This document shows positions 1-9,379 of a stretch of 64,000 bases of DNA, one piece after another. The DNA comes from Streptomyces sp. NBC_00237 (GTDB lineage Bacteria > Actinomycetota > Actinomycetes > Streptomycetales > Streptomycetaceae). Where the stretch lies: positions 372,001 to 436,000 of the forward strand of contig NZ_JAPEMT010000001.1 in the NCBI RefSeq assembly GCF_026342435.1. The letters are read 5' to 3'. The notes beneath the pieces were generated by a model, which made no database searches, was not told where the DNA came from, and saw nothing but the letters and a program-made list of their open reading frames with translations. Position 1 is the first letter of the stretch. Every line of letters starts with the position of its first letter. The position numbers and the translations under genes were made by a program.

Positions 1-1000
1 AGCTGACGGCGCGAGCGCCGGGCGCCGACCGCGAACGCGGGACCGGCCAGCAGGCAGACTTCGAGCAGGGCCATGCCGACGACCGTGGCGGCGATGGTCA
101 GCAGCTCGCGGGGGCTGCCGTGGTCCCGGATCTCGTTGCTGCGGCCCTTGAAGTACGGGACGTCGGAGTCCGGCGGCGGCGACAGGATCACCGCACGCGA
201 CGTCACCGAGACGCCCTTGGCGTTGGCCGCCTTGACCATGTTCCACGTGAAACCTTCGCCGCCGACGGAGACGCGGTACGTGGTGTTGCCTCCGGCCTTC
301 GGCAGGCCCTGGGCCTCCAGCGCCTTGTTCAGCGGGGCGATGAGGGTGCCGGGGGGCGCGATGACCTGCGTGGTCTTCAGCGAGTCGGGCAGCTCGTAGG
401 AACCGACGACGGTGAACTTCGTGTCGAGGGAGCGTGCGGTGAGCGTGGAGCCCACGGAGAGTCCGCTGTCCTTGAGGAAGGCGTCGGTGGCGATGACCTC
501 GCCCGCCTTCTCCGGGAAGCGTCCGCCGGTCAGTTCCAGGGAACCGGCGGCCATCGGGTCCGAGGCGTTGATCTCGCGGACCTCGGACGTGAGCAGGCCG
601 TGCGTGGTGCGCAGCCGGGTCATCGCCGTGGTGTCGGTGAGGATCTTCGCGCCCGCGGGGATCGCCTTGGTGGCGTCGGCGCGGCCCTCGGGCATCGGCT
701 TGTTGTTGAACTGCTCGAAGCCGCCGACCGGCTCGGTGCCGGTGAAGCGGGGGTCCGGCGGCTGGTGGATCGGGAGTCCGCCCCAGCCCGGCTCGGTCAG
801 GAGGGCGTCGGCGGCGCCCATCTCCCGGGTGAGCTTCTGCTCGGTGGTCAGTTCGGCGCTGCGCAGCGTCACGTCGATCGCGCTGACGCCGAGGATCGGC
901 ACCGCGATCATCGCGAGGACGAGGATGCTGCGGCCCTTGGAGCGCCAGGCGTCGCGGCGGGCGATGCGGATCGCCGCGAGCCAGGAGTGGTACCAGCCCT

Positions 1001-1004
<4 letters not shown>
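1..1004 (-). CDS. ABC transporter permease, FtsX/MacB type (3' part missing)
   Basis: This is the N-terminal 334 residues of an integral-membrane permease; the gene runs off the left edge. The start is GTG at 1004, in a GTGA overlap with the stop of the ATPase gene, so the two are translationally coupled. A basic N-terminus precedes a membrane segment (around residues 25-45, rich in I/L/V/A), then a large extracytoplasmic domain with Gly/Thr-rich beta character, then a second membrane segment near residues 305-325. This layout is that of MacB/FtsX-type exporters that move lipids, peptides or drugs. It follows PadR and an ATPase on the same strand, which suggests a self-contained regulated efflux unit. 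The substrate cannot be told from sequence. Confidence 0.85.
240..253. other. parS-like ParB site (one mismatch)
   Basis: The 14-mer GTTCCACGTGAAAC differs at one base from the Streptomyces parS GTTTCACGTGAAAC and matches the B. subtilis parS core. It lies inside the permease coding sequence. Confidence 0.7.
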
Positions 1005-1762
<758 letters not shown>

Positions 1763-1880
1763 GGGTCTGGGGTCCCCCCTGGAAGGGCCGCGCGGCACGG
1801 GGCGCCGGTCGGCGGTCGTACGGAAGTGGTGGGCATACGGCCGACGGGAGCGGTCGTACGCCGGTGTGGCGGTGCCGGGG

Positions 1881-2528
1881 TCAGCGGCGGGTGGCTCGGG
1901 CAGGCGCGCCCTTGGCGGTGCGCGGGGCGGGATCGGCCGGTGGCGGAGTGGCTCCCCGCTTGGCCGCGGCGGAGAGCCGGACGAGCCGGGACTCGGAGTG
2001 GTCGAGCCAGCGGGCCTCGGCCTCGGTCTGGAAGATCAGCTGTTCCAGAACGAGCAGCCAGGCCATGTCGTCGCGGCCCCGGGGGCTCTCTTGGAGGTCG
2101 CTGCCGCCGGACTCGACGGCGATCAGGGCCTGGGCCTTGAGCCGGGTGTAGTCCTGCATCGCCTTCAGGGTGGCGTGCCGCTGGGACTGGATGACGGACC
2201 GGATGTCGACGCCGGGGGCGCCGACGGCCATCGCCAGCTTGATCGCGAGTTCGTCGCGGGGCGGGCTGGTGCGGTCGACGGGGCGCTCGAACCACTGGCG
2301 CAGTTCGTCGCGTCCGGCGTCGGTGATCGCGTACAGCGGGTGTCCCGCGTCGTCGTCGCCGTCCGGGACGACCATGCCGTCGCGCTCCAGGCGGCTGAGC
2401 GTCGTGTAGACCTGCCCGACGTTCAAGGGCCAGGTGGCACCCGTGCGGGACTCGAATTCGGTGCGCAGCTGGGAGCCGTACCGAGGGCCCTGTTCGAGGA
2501 GGGCGAGAAGCCCGTGGCGGATCGACAT
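1881..2528 (-). CDS. PadR-family transcriptional regulator
   Basis: A 215-residue repressor-type protein. The N-terminal winged helix (MSIRHGLLALLEQGPRYG, then the VGQVYTTLSRLERDGMV recognition region) is diagnostic of PadR; the C-terminal part (about residues 90-175) is the helical dimerisation domain of the PadR_C type with a conserved W. The ATG at 2528 is chosen because PadR proteins begin at this residue. No good Shine-Dalgarno is seen, and the start codon overlaps a palindrome, so the mRNA may be nearly leaderless. It probably represses itself and the downstream ABC exporter until a ligand binds. Confidence 0.92.
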   Translation of the reverse strand: MSIRHGLLALLEQGPRYGSQLRTEFESRTGATWPLNVGQVYTTLSRLERDGMVVPDGDDDAGHPLYAITDAGRDELRQWFERPVDRTSPPRDELAIKLAMAVGAPGVDIRSVIQSQRHATLKAMQDYTRLKAQALIAVESGGSDLQESPRGRDDMAWLLVLEQLIFQTEAEARWLDHSESRLVRLSAAAKRGATPPPADPAPRTAKGAPARATRR

Positions 2529-2550
2529 ACTGAGTATGTATACCGAGTAT
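2527..2550. promoter_or_regulatory. Tandem PadR operator overlapping the padR start codon
   Basis: Two 11-bp palindromes, ATACTGAGTAT (2527-2537, perfect around a central G) and ATACCGAGTAT (2540-2550, one pair off), lie side by side and cover the PadR start codon. ATAC/GTAT half-sites are typical of PadR operators. Autorepression is inferred. Confidence 0.7.
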
Positions 2551-2678
2551 GGCCGTGGTGGCAAGCCGGGCTCTTGGTGGAGGTGTGACCGGATGGCTCG
2601 GTCCGCGTGCCCGGTTGGTTGCGTTATGTGACGCTGAGTCCGATGGGTCCGGGGTACCCGACGGGAGGCGGTCGGCCG

Positions 2679-3152
2679 ATGGCTTCAGGACTGCGGGCGC
2701 ACGGTGCGGTGTGGGCGGCGGGAGCCGTTCTGGTGCTGGGGGGCGCGGGGCCCGCGTCGGCGGAGGAGCCCTCTCCCCCGGTTTCGACCTCGGTTTCGAC
2801 CCCGGACTCCGCTTCCGCTGCGGACTCGGACTCCGCTGCGCACGCTGCCGGTGAGAGCGTCGGGGTGGGTGAGCGGTTCGCCGGGCGGAAGGCAGGGGCG
2901 GGACGGGTGCGGCCGGGGCGGGCACCCGAGCCGGAAGTGGTGCGACCGGTGGCGGTCCGGATGCCGCAGGCGCCTGTTCGTCGGCCGCCGACGGTGGCTC
3001 CCCGAGTGCCGGAGGTGCACCGGCCGGACCCCCTCGTGCAGGCTGCTCCACGGGCGGGGGCGGTTGCGGTCAGGCCGGTGCCCTTGGGGGTCGGGATCGT
3101 GCTGGTGGGCTTGGGGCTGGGGTTCTTGGGGGTGCGGCTGAGGCGACCGTGA
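2679..3152 (+). CDS. Small secreted protein with C-terminal membrane anchor
   Basis: About 157 residues. The N-terminus is a signal peptide (hydrophobic AVWAAGAVLVLGGAG followed by an ASA cleavage site near residue 25). A Ser/Thr/Pro/Ala-rich, presumably disordered region follows, and the C-terminus is a hydrophobic segment (VGIVLVGLGLGFLGVRL) ended by RRP, like a sortase-free tail anchor. GGGAGG stands 10 bases before the ATG at 2679; ATGs at 2607 and 2643 would add a non-signal leader. No domain is recognised. It converges with the kinase gene that follows, leaving only 10 bases between stops. A coiled or ligand-binding role cannot be argued. Confidence 0.65.
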   Translation: MASGLRAHGAVWAAGAVLVLGGAGPASAEEPSPPVSTSVSTPDSASAADSDSAAHAAGESVGVGERFAGRKAGAGRVRPGRAPEPEVVRPVAVRMPQAPVRRPPTVAPRVPEVHRPDPLVQAAPRAGAVAVRPVPLGVGIVLVGLGLGFLGVRLRRP

Positions 3153-3162
3153 CGGGCCGGGA

Positions 3163-4779
3163 CTACTTGGCCGGGTTGCCCGTGGAGACCGTCAGCTCGA
3201 TGGTGGTGCTCTTCGGGTCGATCGCGGTTCCCGCGCGCGGGAACTGGTCGATCACCGCTTCCTCGCCCCACTGGTTCTCGTCGACGGGCTTCTCGCGGAT
3301 CGACCAGCCCTCCGCCTGGGCGCATTCCTTGACCGAGCGCACGTTGATGTAGACGAAGTTGGGCATCACGACCTTGGACGGGTCGAGAGTGTCCTCCTTG
3401 GCGTCGGTGCACACCGTGGTCTCGACGACCTTCGACCGGTCAGGAGCCTTGTGGCCCGCCTGCTGGCCGTTGGCCGGGTCGGACGGCTTGTCCTCCGTCT
3501 TGTCCTTCGGGAGGATCGCGAAGACCACACCACCGATCACGGCCAGCACGATTGCCACGGCGCCGATCAGCATCGGGGTGTTCTTCTTCTTGGCCGGAGC
3601 AGGCGCGGGAAGAGGCGTCGGTACGGGCGTGGGGTTCTGCGCGTACGGCGCGGGCGTCGCGTACCCGCTCTGCTGCGGCGGGTATCCGTACGCCGGCTGC
3701 GGGGCCGGAGTCGGCATCGGCGCGGGCGTCGCGGGGCCGTACGGGTGGTGGGCCGGGGGCGTGTACGGGGTCTGGACGCCGCTGGACGGGGCGCTGTGCC
3801 CCGTCTGGTCGACCGGCGGGAAGACCGCCGAGCCGACGCCCGAGCCCGCGCCCTGCACCGGGCCGCTGCCCGGGACGATCATGGGAGCCGCGCCCGGCTG
3901 CACCGAGGCGAGCACGCGGTGGCACTCGTCGGCCATCGCCGCTGCGCTCGGGAAGCGCTCGTTCGGGTTCTTCTTCAGCGCGCGGGCGACCAGCGCGTCG
4001 ACGGCCGGCGGGATCGTCCGGTTGATGGAGGACGGGGCGACCGGCTCCTCCTGGACGTGTGCGTACGCGATGGCCAGCGCCGAGTCCGCCTCGAACGGGA
4101 TCCGGCCGGTGAGCAGTTGGAACAGCATGATGCCGACCGAGTACAGGTCGGACCTGGCGTCCACGCCGCGCCCCAGCGCCTGCTCCGGCGAGAGGTACTG
4201 CGGGGTGCCGACGACCATTCCGGTCTGGGTCATGGAGGTCACGCCGGACTGCATGGCTCGGGCGATGCCGAAGTCCATCACCTTCACGACGCCGCGCTTG
4301 GTCATCATCACGTTGCCGGGCTTGATGTCGCGGTGGACGAGGCCCATCTCGTGACTGGTCTCCAGCGCCGCGAGCACGTCGGAGGTGATCTTCAGGGCCT
4401 TGTCGGCGGGCATCGCGCCGTACCGCTGGATGTCGTCGTTCAGGACCGAGCCGAGCGGCTGTCCCTCGACGTACTCCATGACGATGTACGGCATCCGGGC
4501 GCCGCCGAGATCGTCCTCGCCGGTGTCGAAGACGGAGACGATGTTGGTGTGCGAGAGCTTGGCGACGGCCTGGGCCTCGCGCCGGAACCGTTCGCGGAAG
4601 GCGTCTTCGCGTCCCAGTTCCGTGTGCAATGTCTTGATCGCGACCTGGCGGTCGAGCGCCGCGTCGTAGGCCAGGTAGACGGAGGCCATGCCGCCCTCGC
4701 CGAGCAGGTCGCGGAGCTGGTAGCGACCACCTGCCACGGAGCCGCCCGCGTACCGGCCCTGCGTGCCGTCCTGGCTCAT
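3163..4779 (-). CDS. Ser/Thr protein kinase with single PASTA-like domain (PknB type)
   Basis: A 538-residue membrane kinase. The catalytic domain spans about residues 19-285: glycine loop GEGGMASV, catalytic Lys49, HRDIKPGN with Asp151, DFG at 169-171, and an activation loop rich in Thr (TSMTQTGMVVGTPQY) suited to autophosphorylation. A Pro/Ala/Tyr/Gln-rich juxtamembrane linker follows, then one transmembrane helix near residue 400-420, then an extracellular domain of PASTA type (VVMPNFVYINVRSVKE...) of about 65 residues. PknB of most actinobacteria has several PASTA repeats; only one is seen here. It is divergent from a second kinase of similar design. Likely senses cell-wall fragments, which is inferred from family knowledge. 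Confidence 0.95.
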   Translation of the reverse strand: MSQDGTQGRYAGGSVAGGRYQLRDLLGEGGMASVYLAYDAALDRQVAIKTLHTELGREDAFRERFRREAQAVAKLSHTNIVSVFDTGEDDLGGARMPYIVMEYVEGQPLGSVLNDDIQRYGAMPADKALKITSDVLAALETSHEMGLVHRDIKPGNVMMTKRGVVKVMDFGIARAMQSGVTSMTQTGMVVGTPQYLSPEQALGRGVDARSDLYSVGIMLFQLLTGRIPFEADSALAIAYAHVQEEPVAPSSINRTIPPAVDALVARALKKNPNERFPSAAAMADECHRVLASVQPGAAPMIVPGSGPVQGAGSGVGSAVFPPVDQTGHSAPSSGVQTPYTPPAHHPYGPATPAPMPTPAPQPAYGYPPQQSGYATPAPYAQNPTPVPTPLPAPAPAKKKNTPMLIGAVAIVLAVIGGVVFAILPKDKTEDKPSDPANGQQAGHKAPDRSKVVETTVCTDAKEDTLDPSKVVMPNFVYINVRSVKECAQAEGWSIREKPVDENQWGEEAVIDQFPRAGTAIDPKSTTIELTVSTGNPAK

Positions 4780-5172
4780 GACTGTGCTTCCCCCTCGGCC
4801 GCGGTGTTCCGCGTCGGACCGGCCCCCGCTGCCGGAGGCCCGTACAGAGACAATCCGCGATCATCCCTCATTACGGGCCAAGTCTGCCCGAGGGGTCCGA
4901 CACGTCAAGCGAGGTGCCCGTTCCGTGACCGTACGGGCAAGGAACAGACTCGGAAGCGTTATCCGCAGGACGCCTGAGGGTGGGTAATTTGCACGGGTAC
5001 AGGCGCAACGGTTTTGATGGCAGGTCCATCTGATAGCAGAGGGGCCATGCGCGAGGCTGTAGCGTGACGTGGCGGAGAACCCTGTGAACCACCGCGACGC
5101 GGGCATACGAGCCGACGGTTTTGTGACCGGACGGCCCCCGCGAGCGCGGACAGATGATGACGGCGAGGACTG
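4780..5172. promoter_or_regulatory. Divergent promoter region between two Ser/Thr kinase genes
   Basis: The 393 bases between the two kinase starts contain no plausible coding region. An AT-richer stretch around 4980-5045 is the best place for promoters, but I could not assign convincing -35/-10 pairs. The region is long enough for two independent promoters. Confidence 0.5.
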
Positions 5173-6816
5173 ATGGCACCCGAACCCGAGGACACCGGCG
5201 GTGGAGTGTCTGACCTGCCGGAATCGTTCGGTATGGGCGGACTTGTCGGAGATGGCCGCTACCGGCTGACGCACCGTCTCGGTCGTGGCGGCATGGCGGA
5301 GGTCTTCGCCGCGGAGGACGTGCGGCTGGGCCGTACGGTCGCGGTGAAGCTGCTGCGTTCCGACCTCGCCGAGGACCCCGTCGCCAAGGCGCGCTTCACG
5401 CGTGAGGCGCAGTCGGTCGCGGGCCTCAACCACCATGCGGTCGTGGCCGTGTACGACTCGGGCGAGGACCGCATCGGCGGCAACCTCGTCCCGTACATCG
5501 TGATGGAGCTCGTCGAGGGCCACACCATCCGTGACCTGCTGCTCAACGCCGAGGCCCCGGGCCCGGAGCAGGCGCTGATCATCGTCTCCGGCGTGCTGGA
5601 GGCCCTCGCGTACAGCCACCAGCACGGCATCGTGCACCGCGACATCAAGCCCGCGAACGTGATCATCACGCACGGCGGCGCGGTCAAGGTGATGGACTTC
5701 GGCATCGCGCGCGCCCTGCACGGCGTGCAGTCGACGATGACGCAGACCGGCATGGTCATGGGCACGCCGCAGTACCTCTCCCCGGAGCAGGCGCTCGGTA
5801 AGGCTGTCGACCACCGCTCCGACCTGTACGCGACCGGCTGCCTGCTGTACGAACTGCTCGCGCTGCGGCCCCCCTTCATGGGCGAGACGCCGCTGTCGGT
5901 GGTCTACCAGCACGTCCAGGACATTCCGGTGCCGCCGTCCGAGATGTCGGACGTGGCCCCGCCGGAGCTCGACGGCCTCGCCATGCGCGCCCTCGCGAAG
6001 GACCCGGACGACCGGTTCCAGAGCGCGGAGGAGATGCGCGGGCTGGTCCAGTACGGGCTCCAGATGCTCCAGCAGCAGGGCAGCCACACCGGCACCTGGA
6101 ACACCGGTCCCGTCGAGATGCACGAGAGCAGCTACACGCCCGCTCACGGCAGCAACACGGCGACCACGGCGATGGGGCACCCGCAGCACGGGGACACGTC
6201 GCAGTTCCGGCCGGGCGGGATGCTGCCGCCGCAGAACCCGCACGACGGGGGTTACGACGGCGAGTACGACGAGCGTCCGAGCCGCGCCAAGATGTGGATC
6301 TTCGCGGTGCTGGCGGTCCTCGCGATCGGGGTCGGTGTGTCGTACGCGAACAACTGGTACCAGCCGACGGGCAAGGAAGAGCCGAAGAAGGAAGTGCCCG
6401 TCGCCCCGAGCAATCCCGACAAGACCCCGACCGGCGACGAGTCCCCCACCGACGAGGACTCCTCCGGCGGGAACAGTGAGAACGGCAGCTCCTCTTCGTC
6501 GACCAACGGCGGGTCGGGCGGTCTGCCGCCCAAAAAGACGACGACCAAGCCGCCGACGAAGGACAAGACGACCAAGCCGCCCGTGGACCCGACGAAGCCC
6601 CCGCCGACCAACCCGGGCACCGATCCCGGCACGGACCCGGATCCCAAGCCCCCGGTCGATCCCGGCACGGACCCGGATCCCAAGCCCCCGGTCGATCCCG
6701 GCACGGATCCCAAGCCCCCGGTCGACCCTGCTACCGACCCCAAGCCGCCGGTCGACCCCGCCCCGGATCCCAAGGACCCCAAGGACCCGGGCACCGAGCC
6801 GGGCAACACGACGTAA
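5173..6816 (+). CDS. Ser/Thr protein kinase with Pro/Asp-repeat ectodomain
   Basis: A 547-residue membrane kinase with catalytic domain at about residues 29-290: GRGGMAEV loop, Lys59, HRDIKPAN with Asp157, DFG 175-177, activation loop STMTQTGMVMGTPQYLSPEQ. One transmembrane helix (MWIFAVLAVLAIGVGVSYA) lies near residues 375-393. The extracellular part is not a PASTA domain but a low-complexity tail: acidic/Ser/Gly, then Lys/Thr, then repeats of PPVDPGTDPDPK. Such a tail may span the peptidoglycan rather than bind a ligand. The catalytic core resembles that of its divergent neighbour, so the pair probably arose by duplication with ectodomain replacement. A GAGGA ribosome site lies just upstream of the ATG. 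Confidence 0.94.
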   Translation: MAPEPEDTGGGVSDLPESFGMGGLVGDGRYRLTHRLGRGGMAEVFAAEDVRLGRTVAVKLLRSDLAEDPVAKARFTREAQSVAGLNHHAVVAVYDSGEDRIGGNLVPYIVMELVEGHTIRDLLLNAEAPGPEQALIIVSGVLEALAYSHQHGIVHRDIKPANVIITHGGAVKVMDFGIARALHGVQSTMTQTGMVMGTPQYLSPEQALGKAVDHRSDLYATGCLLYELLALRPPFMGETPLSVVYQHVQDIPVPPSEMSDVAPPELDGLAMRALAKDPDDRFQSAEEMRGLVQYGLQMLQQQGSHTGTWNTGPVEMHESSYTPAHGSNTATTAMGHPQHGDTSQFRPGGMLPPQNPHDGGYDGEYDERPSRAKMWIFAVLAVLAIGVGVSYANNWYQPTGKEEPKKEVPVAPSNPDKTPTGDESPTDEDSSGGNSENGSSSSSTNGGSGGLPPKKTTTKPPTKDKTTKPPVDPTKPPPTNPGTDPGTDPDPKPPVDPGTDPDPKPPVDPGTDPKPPVDPATDPKPPVDPAPDPKDPKDPGTEPGNTT

Positions 6817-6867
6817 CACGGGCACGCAGGGCCTCAGCTTCGAGGCCCCGGGCCCCCGGGCCGGGTA

Positions 6868-7956
6868 TCACCCCGCGAAGGCGTCCAGCACGGCTTCGTA
6901 CTCCTTGGTCCACCAGACCGCCAGGGCCGACGCCGCAGGAAACTGCGGGTCGGCCCTTCGGTCGTGCAGCTGGTAGCGCCAGCGCAGTATCCAGAAGTCG
7001 TTGAGCCGCTCCCACCACACCCGGTGCACGGCGGCGGCCAGTTCGGCCTCCCCCGCCCCCGTGGTGCGCCGGTACGCCCGTGCGTACGCACGGGTCTTCG
7101 TCAGCTCCAGAGGGCCGTCGGGCCGTACGAAGAAGATGGCCGCCGCACGGACCGCTTCCTCGGCGCGGGGCTGCACGGCGAGCCGGTCCCAGTCGACGAT
7201 CGCGGCGGGCTCCGCGTCCCGGTAGAGCAGGTTCAGCGGGTGGAAGTCGCCGTGCACCCAGCCCGCGGTGGGCTCTGCCCCGGCAAGCGGACGACGGTGT
7301 GCGTGCCGCTCCAGGAGCGTGCGGCGTTCCAGGAGGCGGTGTTCGGCGAGGACGTCGAAGGCGTCCCTGGGGCGCCTCCTGCGGGCCAGAAGCAGCAGTT
7401 CGTCGATGGTCTCGAAGCTGTCCCGGGGATCGGCGCTGAGCTGCCCGCCGTCGCGTCCGGCCGCCGACTCCATGACCCGGTCCAGACAGGTGTGTACGAC
7501 GCCGAGCAGGGCGCCCAGGCGGAGTGACTCGGCCTCGGTGAGCTGGGCGCCGTCGCGGTGGCTGCCGTCGATCCAGGGGTGCAGTGCGTAGCAGCGCCCG
7601 CCGATCACCGCGAGGGTGTCGCCGTCGGTGCCGGGCAGGGGCGGTGCGACGGGGACACCGAGCTCGGCCAGGCGCTGGGTGGCGCCGTGCTGGCGGGCGA
7701 TGGCGGTGCGGTCGCCGTCGAGGTGGTGCTTGAGGAAGAAGTCGCCGCGGGTGGTCGCCAGGTGGAAACCGTGATTCAGCAGGCCCTGGGCGACGGGCTC
7801 GCAGGACACCGGCTCGCCCAGGAAGGCGTACCGGCGCAGCAGGCGGTCCAGGGGCGGGGCCGGGGCGGATGTTTCACGTGAAACGGCGGCGGGTCCGACG
7901 GCTTCTGCGGGTTCTGCGGGTTCTGCGGGTTCTGCGGAAACAGATGAGCGCGGCAC
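6868..7956 (-). CDS. Aminoglycoside phosphotransferase (APH)-fold kinase
   Basis: A 362-residue member of the APH/choline-kinase superfamily. The ATP-binding lobe lies in about residues 40-120 (FFLKHHLDG carries the likely Lys) and the catalytic loop is VHGDFHPLNLLY, followed by the metal-binding IVDWDRLAVQPRAEE. Substrate specificity cannot be told; many such Streptomyces proteins act on small metabolites rather than drugs. The GTG start at 7956 has no clear ribosome site, but TAACAT just upstream could be a -10 giving a nearly leaderless mRNA. The N-terminal 30 residues are a low-complexity AEP repeat (four 9-bp units), followed by VSRETS, which is the translation of an embedded parS. Confidence 0.85.
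   Translation of the reverse strand: MPRSSVSAEPAEPAEPAEAVGPAAVSRETSAPAPPLDRLLRRYAFLGEPVSCEPVAQGLLNHGFHLATTRGDFFLKHHLDGDRTAIARQHGATQRLAELGVPVAPPLPGTDGDTLAVIGGRCYALHPWIDGSHRDGAQLTEAESLRLGALLGVVHTCLDRVMESAAGRDGGQLSADPRDSFETIDELLLLARRRRPRDAFDVLAEHRLLERRTLLERHAHRRPLAGAEPTAGWVHGDFHPLNLLYRDAEPAAIVDWDRLAVQPRAEEAVRAAAIFFVRPDGPLELTKTRAYARAYRRTTGAGEAELAAAVHRVWWERLNDFWILRWRYQLHDRRADPQFPAASALAVWWTKEYEAVLDAFAG
7871..7884. other. parS (ParB-binding centromere site)
   Basis: Exact GTTTCACGTGAAAC inside the 5' end of the APH-fold gene, in a variable low-complexity region of the protein. Confidence 0.9.
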
Positions 7957-8025
7957 CCGGCAGATGTTAGATCACGACAGGTTACGTGGCCTCACCCTGT
8001 GTATCCGTCCGTCCCAAGGGCTGGT

Positions 8026-8445
8026 TCAGCCGATGTGCTGGAGGGCCCGCTCGCGGACGTCGCGCAGCGTGTGCACCAGGAAGAACTGCGGATGGATGCG
8101 CATGTACACGGGGTCGAAGGGCTCGCCCTCGACCTCGGTGGGGCCAGGGCCGAAGAGTTCCCGCTCGGCCTCGGTCGGCTCGATGACGCGGGCTTCTCCG
8201 GTGGCCTGCACGGACCACAGGTGGACGTCGCCCGAGTTGAAGTTGTCGGTCTCGTACGCCACGACACTGCCGTTGCACGCCTGGTGGTAGCCGTAACCGG
8301 CGTGCATCCGCAGCACGATCTCGCCGTCGGTCACCACATGGCGGGCGACGGCGAGGAACGGCAGCGCACGCATGCTGGTGGCGACCCGGCCGTACGGAAC
8401 GGAGGTCAGCAGCTGCATGGCGCGGAAGCGCTCGGAAGTGGGCAT
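8026..8445 (-). CDS. Pyridoxamine 5'-phosphate oxidase-like flavin-binding protein
   Basis: A 139-residue single-domain protein of the PNPOx-like split-barrel family, which bind FMN, F420 or haem. Support comes from the compact size, the GRVATSMRALPFLAVARHVV strand pattern, the central acidic/aromatic strand region and the SVQATGEARVIEPTEAE motif typical of the fold. It lies directly after the DosR-type response regulator on the same strand, and two DosR-like boxes occupy its upstream region. This arrangement suggests that it is a hypoxia or redox stress gene controlled by the neighbouring regulator. The exact cofactor is unknown. Confidence 0.8.
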   Translation of the reverse strand: MPTSERFRAMQLLTSVPYGRVATSMRALPFLAVARHVVTDGEIVLRMHAGYGYHQACNGSVVAYETDNFNSGDVHLWSVQATGEARVIEPTEAERELFGPGPTEVEGEPFDPVYMRIHPQFFLVHTLRDVRERALQHIG

Positions 8446-8481
8446 GCCTTCACTGTGCGCGATGCCAGGCCCTGTCCAAAA

Positions 8482-8535
8482 GAGACCTAGGTCCCGAGAA
8501 AAGTCACAAAGTGCCTGATCAGGGACCTAGGGGGT
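8482..8535. promoter_or_regulatory. Pair of DosR-like boxes upstream of the PNPOx gene
   Basis: GAGACCTAGGTCCC (8482-8495) fits the DosR box pattern GGGAC-N4-GTCCC with one mismatch and contains a perfect 10-bp palindrome. GGGACCTAGGGGGT (8522-8535) is a weaker copy exactly 40 bp away, on the same helical face. Both sit 37-90 bp before the PNPOx start codon. Confidence 0.65.
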
Positions 8536-8548
8536 ACTTTTTGCCAGG

Positions 8549-9211
8549 TCAGCGGCGTTCTTCGGCCTGCATCCGGGCCACGTACGCGGCGGCCTGCGAA
8601 CGGCGTTCCATGCCGAGCTTGGAGAGCAGACTGGAGACGTAGTTCTTGATCGTCTTCTCGGCGAGGTGCAGCCGCTCGCCGATCACGCGGTTCGTCAGGC
8701 CCTCGCCGATCAGGTCGAGGATCTTGCGCTCCTGCTCGGTGAGGTTGGCCAGGCGCTGGTCGCCCTTGGCGTTGTTCCCGGCCCGCAGTCGCTCCAGGAC
8801 GCGGGCCGTCGCGACCGGGTCGAGGAGGGATTTTCCGGCGGCCACGTCCCGTACTGCCGAGAGGAGTTCGCTGCCGCGGATCGCCTTGAGGACATAACCG
8901 GACGCACCAGCCATGATCGCGTCGAAAAGGGCCTCGTCATCGGCGAACGAAGTGAGCATCAGGCATTTGATGTCCTCATTCTGCGAACGGACTTCGCGGC
9001 AGACCTCCACACCGCTTCCATCCGGCAGCCGGACGTCGAGCACGGCGACATCGGGACGGGTCGCAGGGATCCTGACCAGGGCGTCTGCCGCCGTACCCGC
9101 CTCTCCGACGACTTCGATGTCGTCCTCGACGGAGAGCAATTCATGGACACCTCGCCTGACTACTTCGTGGTCATCGACGAGGAAAACAGTGATTTTGCCT
9201 GATTCGCGCAC
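8549..9211 (-). CDS. DosR/DevR-like response regulator (NarL/LuxR family)
   Basis: A 220-residue two-component regulator. The receiver domain begins ITVFLVDDHEVVRRG, with the phospho-acceptor Asp in VAVLDVRLPDGSG, Thr in MLTSF and Lys in YVLKAIRG. The C-terminal LuxR helix-turn-helix reads LTEQERKILDLIGEGLTN followed by HLAEKTIKNYVSSLLSKLGM, a recognition helix nearly the same as that of mycobacterial DosR. The GTG start at 9211 is chosen for its GAGG site 8 bases upstream and because the receiver then begins at the usual point. No histidine kinase is adjacent, so it is an orphan regulator. S. coelicolor has a similar gene at this place next to bkd (from memory). Confidence 0.93.
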   Translation of the reverse strand: MRESGKITVFLVDDHEVVRRGVHELLSVEDDIEVVGEAGTAADALVRIPATRPDVAVLDVRLPDGSGVEVCREVRSQNEDIKCLMLTSFADDEALFDAIMAGASGYVLKAIRGSELLSAVRDVAAGKSLLDPVATARVLERLRAGNNAKGDQRLANLTEQERKILDLIGEGLTNRVIGERLHLAEKTIKNYVSSLLSKLGMERRSQAAAYVARMQAEERR

Positions 9212-9326
9212 GCCGCCATCCTCACACACCAACTCTTCCCGTGCCCGAGGTGACCGGGATAACGTTCCCCTGTTCCGGCGGCCCGCAAGGCTCTGACCAG
9301 TGGTTGTTCCCGCATTCTTCGATTTA

Positions 9327-9379
9327 CTTGGAAATCCAAGCAAAATCGCAGGTCAAATGGGGTTTCGCAGTTATGCGAA
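9327..9379. promoter_or_regulatory. Two inverted repeats in the bkd promoter region
   Basis: CTTGG-AAAT-CCAAG (9327-9340) and TTCGCA-GTTA-TGCGAA (9364-9379) lie in an AT-richer island within the 327-bp gap between the response regulator and the bkd operon. They are plausible operators for an Lrp/AsnC- or TetR-type regulator of bkd; the binding protein is not known from this window. Confidence 0.45.

Noticed and set aside
4861..6825. Long open frame of 654 codons on the minus strand opposite the second kinase
   Set aside because: It is the GC-rich antisense of a well-supported kinase; composition is Arg/Gly/Val rich without family motifs.
6868..7956. Aminoglycoside resistance gene
   Set aside because: APH fold is shared by many metabolite kinases; no resistance-specific motif or context.
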